DNA of 64,000 nucleotides, taken from NCBI GenBank assembly GCA_035995885.1, contig DASYKC010000041.1:47557-111556 (forward strand), in the 5' to 3' direction. Positions 37,720 to 48,973 of this stretch are shown piece by piece. The notes beneath the pieces are model-generated. The model did not search any database. It was not told the origin of the DNA and saw only the letters and a list, made by a program, of their open reading frames with translations. The stretch is from Schlegelella_A sp035995885. GTDB taxonomy: Bacteria; Pseudomonadota; Gammaproteobacteria; Burkholderiales; Burkholderiaceae_C. A program made the position numbers and the translations under genes. Numbering within the stretch: position 1 is the first letter of the stretch; the number at the start of each line of letters is the position of its first letter.

Positions 37720-39450
37720 TCAGGGCGCGCTGATGCGCGTCACGCCGGCGCGCGTGAGGACGTAGACCGCGCCGTCGATGCCGACCAGCAAGTCGACCGG
37801 CTGGCCGCTCAGGCTCGCGAACGCGTACGCGGCGTTTCCGTTGGCGAGATCGATGCGGCCGACGAAGCGGCTGACGAAGTCGGCGAAATAGTACTGGTCG
37901 CGGTAGCCGTCGGGGAACGGGCCGGTCGCCGGATAGAACGCGCCGCCGGCGATCGCGAAGCCCTTGAAGAAGCCGCCCGGCCCCGAGCCGAGCGGCGCCG
38001 CGTCGGCGTGCTTGTAGGTGAAGAGCGGCGCGGTGATGCCGGCGCCGACGTTGTCGGGCCCTTCCGATCCCGGCCAGCCGTAGTTGGCGCCGGCGCTGCC
38101 GACGTCGATCTCTTCCCAGGTCGTCTCGCCGACGTCGTTGATGTGGATCCGGCCCGTGCCCGGCTGGACCGCGAAGCTGAATGGATTGCGCAGGCCATAG
38201 GCCCAGACGGCGCGGCCGAGGCCGGCCTGCGTCGCGAAGAACGGGTTGTCGGTCGGGACGCTGGCGTCTTCGTTGAAGCGCAGGAGCTTGCCGAACGGCA
38301 GCGCCAGCATCTGTGCCTGCGCGCCGTTGGCGTTGTCGCCGACGCCGACATAGAGCTTGCCGTCTGCGCCGAAGTGCATGCCGCCGCCGTTGTGGTTGGT
38401 CGCGGCCGAGAGATTGGGCAGGTCGACGAGCACGACCTCGCTGGCCGCCGCGGCGACGTCGCCGGCAGCGGTGAACCGGCTGATCCGGTTGTGCGCGACG
38501 CCGGCGCTCGATCGCGTCGAGTAGACGTAGACCCAGCCGTTGGTCGCGAAGCTCGGATGCAGGGCGACGCCGATCAGGCCGCGCTCGCCGGCCGAGTCGA
38601 CGGCGACGGTCGCGAACGGCGTCGCCAGCAGCGCGCCGTTCTTGACGACGCGCAGCGTCCCGCCCTGCTCGGCGACGAAGAGGCGGCCGTCGGCCGCCTG
38701 CGCGAAGGCTGTCGCGTTGGTCAGGCCGGCGAGCCACGCCTCGTTGCGCGTGAAGCCGTTCGGCCGCGTCGTCGTGCCGCCGATCTGGATCAGCGCCGCC
38801 GCCCACGTCGAGACGTTGCCCGAGGTGTCGGTGGCGCGCGCGCGCACGACGTGCTGGCCGGCCGGAAACGCGCTCGTGTCGAGCGTCGTCGCGTAGGGCG
38901 CGCTGGTGGCGGCGGCGCCGATCGCGACGCCGTCGATCTGGAATTCGACGCTGGCGACGGCGACGTTGTCGGTCGCGCTGGCGGCGATCGCGATCGATCC
39001 GGTGAGAGCAGCCGCGAGGTTCGCGGGCGCCGTCAGCGCGACCGTTGGCGCCAGGCCGTCGAGGGCAGGCGGCGGCGGCACGACGAGCACCGTCGCCGCC
39101 GTGCTGGTCGTCGCCGCGCCGCGCGTGTCGGTCGCGCGCGCGCTGATCGTGTGCGGGCCGGCCGTGAGCGGCGCCCACGCCAGCGTGTACGGGCTCGTCG
39201 TGTCTTCGCCGAGGAGGGTGCTGCCGTCGAAGAACTCGACCTTGGCGACGCTGTCGTCGGGATCCGACGCAGTCGCCGTCAGCGTGATCGCATTGCCCGG
39301 CGTGCCGCTGCCCGGCGCGACCAGCGCCACCGACGGCGGCAGGTTGGCGACGACGGCGCTGTCGTTGCCGCCACCGCCGCAGCCGGCGCAGAAGGCTGCG
39401 GCGCAAAGCGCCACGGGCACGGCGCCGGATCGAAGGGATGTTCTCGTCAT
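37720..39450 (-). CDS. PQQ-type sugar dehydrogenase lipoprotein with Ig-like domains
   Basis: 576 residues. A lipoprotein-like signal peptide ends at Cys (AAFCAGCGGGG). Two bacterial Ig-like domains follow (LPPSVALVAPGSGTPGNAITLTATASD, and LAPTVALTAPANLA). Then comes a six-bladed soluble glucose/aldose dehydrogenase-type domain (about 225-576): FAQAADGRLFVAEQGGTLRVV, TNHNGGGMHFGADGKLYVGVGDN with the histidine proposed as catalytic base, WAYGLRNPFSFA, and ANYGWPGSEG. GGAGAG precedes the ATG at 39450. It would oxidise sugars at the cell surface if PQQ is supplied. The combination with Ig-like domains is unusual. Confidence 0.85.
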   Translation of the reverse strand: MTRTSLRSGAVPVALCAAAFCAGCGGGGNDSAVVANLPPSVALVAPGSGTPGNAITLTATASDPDDSVAKVEFFDGSTLLGEDTTSPYTLAWAPLTAGPHTISARATDTRGAATTSTAATVLVVPPPPALDGLAPTVALTAPANLAAALTGSIAIAASATDNVAVASVEFQIDGVAIGAAATSAPYATTLDTSAFPAGQHVVRARATDTSGNVSTWAAALIQIGGTTTRPNGFTRNEAWLAGLTNATAFAQAADGRLFVAEQGGTLRVVKNGALLATPFATVAVDSAGERGLIGVALHPSFATNGWVYVYSTRSSAGVAHNRISRFTAAGDVAAAASEVVLVDLPNLSAATNHNGGGMHFGADGKLYVGVGDNANGAQAQMLALPFGKLLRFNEDASVPTDNPFFATQAGLGRAVWAYGLRNPFSFAVQPGTGRIHINDVGETTWEEIDVGSAGANYGWPGSEGPDNVGAGITAPLFTYKHADAAPLGSGPGGFFKGFAIAGGAFYPATGPFPDGYRDQYYFADFVSRFVGRIDLANGNAAYAFASLSGQPVDLLVGIDGAVYVLTRAGVTRISAP

Positions 39451-39551
39451 CGTCGCGACTCTCCGTCTGTTGCTCGGCGCCGCCGTGCCGGCGATCGGCC
39501 GGGCGGCAAATCTTGCGCCCGCGGCGCGCGGGCCTGTGTCAAGAGGTAGCG

Positions 39552-40550
39552 CTAGCGCCCGCGCAGGACGGCCTCGATGCGATCGAGCAGATCCGGGTTG
39601 CGCGCCTGGCCGCGCGTGACGAGAAGGGCGAAGTTGTCGGCCATCGTCTCTTCGGGATGGATGATGTAGCCGGTGTTGCCGCCGAGCCGGGCGAGGTAGG
39701 CGGGAACGCGCTCGGGCGCGTGCCAGAGCGGCTGGCCGTCGCGCAGCACCGGCAGCGTCCGGCCGCCTTCGCTCGTGACCTCGAGCAGGCGCACGTCCAT
39801 GACGCTGAAGAACGACTCGCCCGCCGCGAGCTCGCTGCGCCGCGCGACCAGGACCGGCATCACCAGCGTCTCGCGGCCGTCGATCGCGACGCGCATTGCA
39901 TGGCGGTCGAACGGCGCGTCGGGGTTGGCGATGCGCAGCGGCAGCCAGGCCGGCGGCCACTCGAGCGGCGCGACGCTCTCGAAGCCGATCGTCAGGTACA
40001 GGCGCGTCGCCAGCGCCGGGTCGTGGCGCGAGACGACGTGGAAGAGCTCGTGCGCGAGCAGGCCGGCGTCGCCGCCGGCGGTCGCGTTCGCCGGGATCGA
40101 TGCGCTCGGCAGCACGACCGCGCGGCCGCGCGTGTAGGGCGCGCCGGCGGCGTCGCGGCCGTCGGTGTCGATCAGCAGGATCTCGTCGGGCAGCGGCACG
40201 CGCAGCTCGACGAAGCGCGGCGCCAGCGTCGCCAGCGCGCGCCGCCAGCGCGCTTCCTGATCGGCCGGCCAGGGCTGCACGGTGGCGGCGGAGAACGCGA
40301 GCAGCCGCTCGGTCGAGACGGGCGGCGCGACGCCGAGCGTCGCGGCGCGCTGGAAGTCGCTCGTCGCCTCGGCCCAGGCGTCGCTGCGGCCGAGCACCGC
40401 CTGGCCCTCGGCGACGCTCCCGAAGTGAACGCGGGCAGCGCCAAGGCTTGCGTCTTCGGCGCGGGCCGCGGTGGCGATCGTCGCGCTCGCCAGCAAGGCG
40501 GCAACGACACGAAGAAAAACCCGGGCTCGGTTCAACAATCGCTCCGGCAT
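39552..40550 (-). CDS. secreted zinc metallopeptidase-like protein
   Basis: 332 residues with a signal peptide (about 1-31, ending TATAARA) and a zincin motif HELFHVVSRH near residue 170. A downstream acidic segment HPEETMADNFALL could give the third metal ligand. I do not recognise the family beyond zinc peptidase, and the rest of the chain is unlike common peptidases. The ATG at 40550 is preferred over a GTG fourteen codons upstream because the latter is preceded by poorly conserved sequence. It lies between the sugar dehydrogenase and the dpp-type operon, with gaps of 101 and 91 bases. Confidence 0.7.
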   Translation of the reverse strand: MPERLLNRARVFLRVVAALLASATIATAARAEDASLGAARVHFGSVAEGQAVLGRSDAWAEATSDFQRAATLGVAPPVSTERLLAFSAATVQPWPADQEARWRRALATLAPRFVELRVPLPDEILLIDTDGRDAAGAPYTRGRAVVLPSASIPANATAGGDAGLLAHELFHVVSRHDPALATRLYLTIGFESVAPLEWPPAWLPLRIANPDAPFDRHAMRVAIDGRETLVMPVLVARRSELAAGESFFSVMDVRLLEVTSEGGRTLPVLRDGQPLWHAPERVPAYLARLGGNTGYIIHPEETMADNFALLVTRGQARNPDLLDRIEAVLRGR

Positions 40551-40641
40551 TCGGGACTCGCGAATCCGCTTCGCGAGCCGCGTGATCTGCACGCCTGCGG
40601 CGCGGCGACGCTGATCGTTGCCCTGACCCGCTTCATCGCGC

Positions 40642-42691
<2,050 letters not shown>

Positions 42692-42692
<1 letters not shown>

Positions 42693-43675
42693 CAGAGCAC
42701 GCGGCGCGGATCGAGCGCATCGCGCAGGCCGTCGCCGACGAAGTTGATGCACAGCACGGCGAGGAAGATCGCCGTGCCCGGAAAAAGCGCCCAGTGCGGT
42801 GCGATGTCGAGGTACTCCTTGCTGTCGTACAGGATCCGGCCCCAGGTCGGGATGTCGGGCGGAAAGCCGAGGCCTAGGAAGGAGAGCGTCGACTCGGCGA
42901 TGATCGCCGCGGCGACGTCGATCGTGCCGGCGACGATCACCGGGCCGAGCGAGTTGGGCAGGATGTGGCGCAGGACCTGGCGCGGCACCGACGCGCCGAG
43001 GGCGCGCGCCGCCTCGACGAACTCCTTTTCGCGCAGCGAGAAGAACTGCGCCCGCACCAGCCGCGCCACCGGCATCCAGCGGAAGCCGCCGATGACGAGC
43101 ACGATCAGGATGAAGACGCCGACCTCGGGGCCGAACGCCTGCTTGAGCGCGTCGCGGAACAGATAGATCAGGATCAGCAGCAGCGGCAGCTGCGGCAGCG
43201 ACAGGAAGAGGTCGGTCACCCACATCAGCGCCGCGTCGACGGCGCCGCGCGAGATGCCGGCGATGGCGCCGATGGTGACGCCGACGAGCATCGCCATCAG
43301 CATCGCCGCCAAGCCGACGGCGAGCGAGATGCGGCCGCCGTAGAGCATGCGCGCGAAGATGTCCTGGCCGAGGTCGTCGGTGCCGAACGGGTGGCTCGCG
43401 GTCGGCGTGTGCAGGCGCGAGGTGAAGTCGATGTCGTTGATCGCGACCTTCCAGACGATCGGCCCGACCGCGACCATCAGCACCATCAGGGCGAGGACGA
43501 CGAGGCCGACGACGGCGAGCCGGTGCCGGCGGAAGCGCCGCCATGCCTCGGCTGCCGGCGAGACGTCGCGCAGGCGCTTCGGCGCGGCCGGCGGCGCGCC
43601 GCCGCTGGTGCCGGCCAGCGCGGACGGCAGCGCCGCCTCGCTAGCGATAGCTGATGCGGGGGTCGAGCCAGCCAT
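42692..43675 (-). CDS. peptide-type ABC transporter permease (DppC-like)
   Basis: 327 residues with an N-terminal cytosolic extension and about six transmembrane helices. The family EAA-type segment is EFVEAARALGASVPRQVLRHILPNS, the early TM region is HRLAVVGLVVLALMVLMVAVG, and GTDDLGQDIFARMLYGGRISLAVG is the DppC/OppC signature. The C-terminus NFVGDGLRDALDPR is also typical. Its start overlaps the end of the upstream permease by 35 bases. Confidence 0.92.
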
Positions 43676-44600
43676 AGAGCAGGTCGGCGATCAGGTTGAA
43701 GAGAATGACGAGGCACGAGAACACGAACGTCACCGCCATGATCACCGGCGTGTCGTTGCGCAGGATCGCGTCGATCAGGAGCGAGCCGATGCCGGGGACG
43801 CGAAAGATCTGCTCGGTGACGATCGCGCCGCCGAAGACCTGCGGCATCGTCAACGCCACCAGCGTCACGACCGGGATCAGGGCGTTGCGAACGACGTGCT
43901 TCATGATCACCGCGTACTCGCGCAGGCCCTTGCTGCGCGCGGTCGTGACGTAGTCGAGGCGGATCACGTCGAGCATCGCCGAGCGGACGTAGCGGGTCCA
44001 GCTCGCGCCCTGGAACAGGCCGAGGACGAGCACCGGCATGATCGCCTGCCTGATGTGCTGCGACCACCAGTCCCAGCCGGTGCCCGGGATGTCGGCGCGG
44101 AAGACGAACGGCAGCCAGTCGAGCTTGATCGAGAAGAGCAGGATCAGGAGCAGGCCGGTGAAGAAGGTCGGCAGCGAGAAGCCGACGAAGGCGAGCGTGC
44201 TTGCGATGCGGTCGAACCACGAGTACGGCCGCGCCGCCGAGTAGATGCCGACCGGCAGCGCGATCAGGAGCGCGAGCACCTGCGAGGCGCCGATCACCGC
44301 CAGCGTCACCGGCAGGCGGCCGAGGATCAGCTTGTCGACGTCGACGCGGCTGATGAACGAGAACCCCCAGTCGCCGTGCAGCATGGCGAGCAGCCAGCGG
44401 AAGTAGCGCAGATAGATCGGGTCGTCGAGGCCGAACTGGCGGCGCAGGTTCGCCTGGACCTCGGGCGGCACGTTTGGGTTCAACGCCATCTCCGAGAACG
44501 GATCGCCGGGCGCGAGCGCGAGCACGGTGAAGAGCACGACGCTGATGCCGAGCAGGCTCGGCAAGGCGATCAGCAGGCGCCGCAGGAGGTAGGGCCCCAC
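43641..44600 (-). CDS. peptide-type ABC transporter permease (DppB-like)
   Basis: 319 residues with six transmembrane helices. The N-terminus (LLRRLLIALPSLLGISVVLFTVLALAPGDP) is the DppB/OppB pattern and the EAA loop is VTTARSKGLREYAVIMKHVVRNALIPVVT. The C-terminus ADLLYGWLDPRISYR is typical. It follows the binding-protein gene by 26 bases and overlaps the DppC-like gene. Confidence 0.92.
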   Translation of the reverse strand: MGPYLLRRLLIALPSLLGISVVLFTVLALAPGDPFSEMALNPNVPPEVQANLRRQFGLDDPIYLRYFRWLLAMLHGDWGFSFISRVDVDKLILGRLPVTLAVIGASQVLALLIALPVGIYSAARPYSWFDRIASTLAFVGFSLPTFFTGLLLILLFSIKLDWLPFVFRADIPGTGWDWWSQHIRQAIMPVLVLGLFQGASWTRYVRSAMLDVIRLDYVTTARSKGLREYAVIMKHVVRNALIPVVTLVALTMPQVFGGAIVTEQIFRVPGIGSLLIDAILRNDTPVIMAVTFVFSCLVILFNLIADLLYGWLDPRISYR

Positions 44601-44626
44601 GGCAGGGTCTCAGGAGCCGCTCGGGA

Positions 44627-46426
44627 TCAGGCGACTCCGCCTTCTCGGTACCAGTTCTGCAGCGCGGAGAAGTCGAGGTCCCAGCCCGAAAGCGTCGTCA
44701 CGAGCTTCAGGTTGCCGCCGCGAACGCGCGGCCGGCTGATCAGCGGGATGACGACGAAGTCGTTGACGACCATGTCGTTCATCTTGATGTACATGGCGGC
44801 CCGCTTCACCGGGTCGAGCTCGGACGAGGCCGCGGCGTTGAGCTTGTCGTATTCGGGGTTGACGTAGCGGCAGATGTTGCGCCCCGACCATTTGTTCGCC
44901 TTCTGCGAGACCTCGTCGGACTTGTACTGGTCCATGAAGCGCTCGGCATCGGGCGCGGTCATGGTGGTCGTGTACATCTGCAGGTCGGCCCAGAACTTCT
45001 GGTACGTGTCGGGGTTGGCGACGTCGGACGAGAAGAAGACCGATGCCGTCACCGACTTGAGCTCGAGGTCGATGCCGGCCTTCTGCGCCGCCTGCTTGAC
45101 GATCGCCTGCTCCTTCTGGCGCGTGCCGTTGATGGAGGTCTGGTAGACGAACTTCATCTTCTTGCCGCCCTTTTCGCGGATGCCGTCGGCGCCTTTCTTC
45201 CAGCCGGCGGCATCGAGCAGGGCATTGGCCTTGTCGACGTTGAATTCCCACTTGGTGTTGGGCGACTTGAAGCGCGGCGGGTTGTTCATGAAGTTCGCGG
45301 TCGCGAACCCGGTGCGGCCGTAGATGAACTCCTGCATGCTCTTCTTGTCGCAGAGCAGCGCCATCGCTTCGCGCACCTTCGGATCGCTGAAGGCGAAGTG
45401 CTTGCTCTTGATGCTGCCGCGCTCGCCCTCGACCTCGTTCCACGGATCGGTGATGTTGACCTGGATGAACTCGATGTCGCCGCCGGGCACGATGTGCACC
45501 TTGCCCTTGCCGCCGGCCTCCATGCGCTTGAGCACCTCGTCTTCGACCTGCAGGTTCCAGGCGTAGTCGTATTCGCCGGTCTGCAGCACGGCGCGCGCCG
45601 CCGAGGTCGCGTCGCCGCCGCCCTTCATCTCGATGGTGTCGAAGAACGGCCGGTTCGGCATGTGGTAGTTCTTGTTGATCTCGCCGAGGACGATGTCGCC
45701 CGGCTTGAAATCGACGAACTTGTACGGCCCGGTGCCGACCGGCTTGAGGTTGGTCGGCGCGTCGCGCGACTTGGCGCCGCTGTACGGCCCGAACAGATGC
45801 TTCGGGATGATCATCCCTTCGGCGGCGACGAAGGAGGTCGCCCAGAAAGGCGTCGGCTTCTTGAACGAGACCAGCACGGTGTAGTCGTCTACCTTGGTGA
45901 CCGTCACGTCCTTGTAGACGCTGATCGTCACGCAGGCGCTCGCCGGGTCGCGCGCGAACTCCCAGGTGAAGACGACGTCGTCGGCCGTGAACGGCTTGCC
46001 GTCGTGCCAGGTGACGCCCTTCTTCAGACGCCAGCGGACGACCTTGCCGCCCTCGAGGACGCCGCCGTTCTGGATGCTCGGGATCTCGGCGGCGAGGATC
46101 GGCACCAGGTTGCCGTCGTTGTCCCAGACGGCGAGCGGCTCGTAGAAGACGCGCGAGCCTTCCTGGTCCTTGGTGCCGTTGGCGAAGTGCGGCTGGAGCA
46201 GGGTCGGGCCCTGCCACCAGAGCGTCTTCAGCGCGCCGCCGCCGCCGCGCTTGGTTCCCTTGTAGACGGGCGCCGGCTGCGACTGGGCGACGCCGGCGTG
46301 CATCAACAGCATCGCCGCCATCGGCGCCGTCAGGCCGAGGCCGACCAGGCGCTCGATGAAACTGCGCCGCGGCAGCTTTTCGGTGCGGACGTCTTCGATC
46401 AGGGCACGCAGTTCAGCTTCTCGCAT
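44627..46426 (-). CDS. extracellular solute-binding protein, family 5 (peptide type)
   Basis: 599 residues, first gene of the importer. The N-terminus carries a twin-arginine export signal (PRRSFIERLVGLGLTAPMAAML, residues about 19-40), followed by the family 5 binding domain: VFYEPLAVWD, WRLKKGVTWHDGKPFTADDVVFTWE, PVGTGPYKFVDFKPGD, and later the SPNTKWEFNVDKANALLDAAGW stretch. Tat export suggests folding in the cytoplasm or a bound cofactor. AGGAG lies 6 bases before the ATG. The ligand may be a peptide, an opine or another amine-containing solute and cannot be told. Confidence 0.92.
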   Translation of the reverse strand: MREAELRALIEDVRTEKLPRRSFIERLVGLGLTAPMAAMLLMHAGVAQSQPAPVYKGTKRGGGGALKTLWWQGPTLLQPHFANGTKDQEGSRVFYEPLAVWDNDGNLVPILAAEIPSIQNGGVLEGGKVVRWRLKKGVTWHDGKPFTADDVVFTWEFARDPASACVTISVYKDVTVTKVDDYTVLVSFKKPTPFWATSFVAAEGMIIPKHLFGPYSGAKSRDAPTNLKPVGTGPYKFVDFKPGDIVLGEINKNYHMPNRPFFDTIEMKGGGDATSAARAVLQTGEYDYAWNLQVEDEVLKRMEAGGKGKVHIVPGGDIEFIQVNITDPWNEVEGERGSIKSKHFAFSDPKVREAMALLCDKKSMQEFIYGRTGFATANFMNNPPRFKSPNTKWEFNVDKANALLDAAGWKKGADGIREKGGKKMKFVYQTSINGTRQKEQAIVKQAAQKAGIDLELKSVTASVFFSSDVANPDTYQKFWADLQMYTTTMTAPDAERFMDQYKSDEVSQKANKWSGRNICRYVNPEYDKLNAAASSELDPVKRAAMYIKMNDMVVNDFVVIPLISRPRVRGGNLKLVTTLSGWDLDFSALQNWYREGGVA

Positions 46427-46513
46427 CGGGGTCTCCTGGAGTCGGCCCGGCGCAGGGCGCAGGGCAATCTGCGGCGATCCTATTCGCCGCCCGGCAAACG
46501 CCTATTCGGGTCC

Positions 46514-46529
46514 GCCCGGGCCTCCGGGC
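46514..46529 (-). terminator. hairpin downstream of the SDR gene
   Basis: GCCCGG and CCGGGC form a 6-base stem with a four-base GCCT loop. It lies in the 143-base gap between the SDR stop and the importer's first gene. No T-run follows on the minus strand, so it is only a candidate. Confidence 0.35.
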
Positions 46530-46569
46530 ATGCTGCGCTGCAAGAGCGATGCCAGAGGCGGCCGGGGCC

Positions 46570-47316
46570 TCAGATGCAGCGGCCGCCGTCGACTTCCAGC
46601 GCCACGCCGGTGATCATCGACGCCTCGTCGCTGCACAGGAAGCAGGCGGCGTTGCCGAGGTCTTCGGGCGTCGAGAAGCGGCCGATCGGGATCGTCGCCA
46701 GGAAGCGGGCGCGGATCTCGGGCGTGTCCTCGCCCATGAAGGTCTTCAGCATCGGCGTCTCGCCGGCGACCGGGTTGAGCGCGCAGACGCGGATGCCGAA
46801 CGGCGCCAGCTCGACCGCCATCGAGCGCGTCGCCGTGATGACCCAGCCCTTGCTCGCGTTGTACCAGGTGAGGCGCGGCCGCGGGCTGACGCCGGCCGTG
46901 CTGGCGATGTTGAGGATGACGCCGCGGCTCTGCGCCTTGAAGCGCGGCACGACTTCCTTCGCGGCCAGGTAGATCGCCTTGACGTTGACGGCGAGGATGC
47001 GGTCGAAGTCGCCCTCGTCGAGCGATTCGAGCGGCTGCGGCACGTGGCCCATGCCGGCGTTGTTGACGAGGATGTCGAGGCCGCCGAAGCGCTCGAACGC
47101 GGTCCGCACCATCGCCTCGACGTCGTCGGCCCGGGTCACGTCGGCGCGGACGCCGACCGCGTCGAGGCCGAGCGCATCGGCGACGCGAAGGGCGCCGTCG
47201 CCGTCGCGGTCGGCGACGACGACGCGCGCGCCTTCGGCGACGAACTTCCGGGCGATGCCTGCGCCGAAGCCGGACGCCGCGCCGGTGACGATGGCGATCT
47301 TTCCTGCGAGCCGCAT
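46570..47316 (-). CDS. short-chain dehydrogenase/reductase
   Basis: 248-residue classical SDR: cofactor loop VTGAASGFGAGIA, NAD-selecting aspartate in VVVADRD, the NNAG motif (LVNNAGMGH), catalytic serine in NIASTAGVSPRPR, and the YNASKGWVI catalytic Tyr-Lys. The C-terminus ends DGGRCI. Aspartate at the end of strand 2 favours NAD(H). It is followed on the same strand by the importer genes and preceded by an aldehyde dehydrogenase, so the three may form one catabolic unit. The alcohol substrate is unknown. Confidence 0.9.
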   Translation of the reverse strand: MRLAGKIAIVTGAASGFGAGIARKFVAEGARVVVADRDGDGALRVADALGLDAVGVRADVTRADDVEAMVRTAFERFGGLDILVNNAGMGHVPQPLESLDEGDFDRILAVNVKAIYLAAKEVVPRFKAQSRGVILNIASTAGVSPRPRLTWYNASKGWVITATRSMAVELAPFGIRVCALNPVAGETPMLKTFMGEDTPEIRARFLATIPIGRFSTPEDLGNAACFLCSDEASMITGVALEVDGGRCI

Positions 47317-47374
47317 GCGTGCTCCTTGTCGTGAAATCGTGAGTCGAGCGTCGTGACGCGACCGGCCGACCGCG

Positions 47375-48853
47375 TCAGCCGTGGTGGATCGCGATCGTCT
47401 TCAGCGTCGAGAAGCCGTAGAGCGCCTCGAAGCCCTTTTCGCGGCCGTGGCCCGAGTGCTTGACGCCGCCGAACGGCAGCTCGATGCCGCCGCCGGCGCC
47501 GTAGTTGTTGACGAACACCTGGCCGCAGCGCAGCGCCCGCGCCATGCGCAGGGCGCGGCTGCCGTCCTTCGTCCAGACGCCGGCGACCAGGCCGTACTTG
47601 GTGCCGTTGGCGATGCGGATCGCGTCGGCCTCGCCGTCGAAGGCGATCAGGACCTGGACCGGGCCGAAGATCTCGTCCTGCGCGAGCGCGTGCTCGGGCG
47701 GGACGTCGTCGACGAGCGTCGGCCGCACGTAGTGGCCGCACTGGGGCGCGTCGGCGACGACCTCGCCCTCGGCGGCGAGCGCGAGGCCGCTGTCGCGCGC
47801 GAGGGCGAGGAAGTGGTCGACGCCTTCCTTTTGCCGCGCCGAGATCACCGGACCGAGGTCGAGATCGCGCGCCGCCGGGCCGGCGCGCAGCGCCCGATAG
47901 CGCTCGGCCATCTTCCGGCGCACGGCGTCGAACACTGGCCGCTCGACCAGGATGCGCGACGCCGCCGAGCACGTCTGCCCGGCGTTCTGGATGCCGGCGT
48001 TGACGAGGAAGGGCAGCGCCGCGTCGAGGTCGGCATCGGCGAAGACGATCTGCGGGCTCTTGCCGCCGAGCTCGAGCGTGACCGGCACGGCGTTCTTCGC
48101 CGCGGCGATCTGCACCAGCGCGCCGGTCGCGACCGATCCCGTGAACGAGAGGTGGTCGACGCCGGGATGCGCCGCAAGGGCCGCACCGGCCTCCTCGCCG
48201 AGGCCGGTGACGACGTTGAGCGCGCCCGCCGGCAGGCCGGCTTCGGCGCAGAGGCGCGCGAAGGCGAGGACGGTGAGGCAGGCCTCCTCGGCCGGCTTGA
48301 GGACGCAGGCGTTGCCCATCGCCAGCGCCGCGCCGACGCTGCGGCCGACGATCTGCATCGGGTAGTTCCACGGCACGATGTGGCCGGTGACGCCGTGCGG
48401 CTCGCGCAGGGTGAGCGCGGTGTAGCCGTTCGCGAACGGCAGCGTCTGGCCGTGCACCTTGTCGCACGCGCCGGCGTAGAACTCGCAGTAGCGCGCCAGC
48501 GCGATCGCGTCGGCGCGCGCCTGCTTGAGCGGCTTGCCGACGTCGTGCACCTCGAGGTCGGCGAGCAGATCGACGTTGTCGAGCACCTTCTTGCCGATCG
48601 CGGCGAGGACGCGGCCGCGCTCGACCGCGCTCAGGCGGCCCCACGAGGCCGCGCCGCTGCCGTCGAGCGCGGCGCGCGCGGCGGCGACGGCGGCGTCGAC
48701 GTCGCTGGCGCTGCCGCGGGCAATGCGGGCGAGCTCGCTGCCGTCGGACGGGTCCTCGAGCGCGAGCGTCGCGCCCGCCGCGCCGGCGCGCCACGCGCCG
48801 CCGACGAACAGGCGATCGGTCGGAAAGGGAATCGACGAGGTCGAGGCAGGCAT
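47375..48853 (-). CDS. NAD-dependent aldehyde dehydrogenase
   Basis: 492 residues, standard length for the ALDH superfamily. Conserved elements are PWNYPMQI, KPAEEACLT, FTGSVATGALV, the catalytic Glu in VTLELGGKSPQIV and the catalytic Cys in NAGQTCSAASRI, then EIFGPVQVLIAF. It resembles betaine-aldehyde or aminobutyraldehyde dehydrogenases. It lies 58 bases upstream of the SDR gene on the same strand. The pair could oxidise an alcohol to an acid taken up by the importer; inference only. Confidence 0.91.
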   Translation of the reverse strand: MPASTSSIPFPTDRLFVGGAWRAGAAGATLALEDPSDGSELARIARGSASDVDAAVAAARAALDGSGAASWGRLSAVERGRVLAAIGKKVLDNVDLLADLEVHDVGKPLKQARADAIALARYCEFYAGACDKVHGQTLPFANGYTALTLREPHGVTGHIVPWNYPMQIVGRSVGAALAMGNACVLKPAEEACLTVLAFARLCAEAGLPAGALNVVTGLGEEAGAALAAHPGVDHLSFTGSVATGALVQIAAAKNAVPVTLELGGKSPQIVFADADLDAALPFLVNAGIQNAGQTCSAASRILVERPVFDAVRRKMAERYRALRAGPAARDLDLGPVISARQKEGVDHFLALARDSGLALAAEGEVVADAPQCGHYVRPTLVDDVPPEHALAQDEIFGPVQVLIAFDGEADAIRIANGTKYGLVAGVWTKDGSRALRMARALRCGQVFVNNYGAGGGIELPFGGVKHSGHGREKGFEALYGFSTLKTIAIHHG

Positions 48854-48973
48854 GCGAGGCGCTCCGGCCGCTGCTGCGGCTTTGCGCCATCATAAGAACC
48901 TCGCCTTGCGCGCGCGGGGGCCACCGCCATCAGCTTCTTTCTCTTCAAGCGCTTCGCGAGCCTGCTGCTCACC

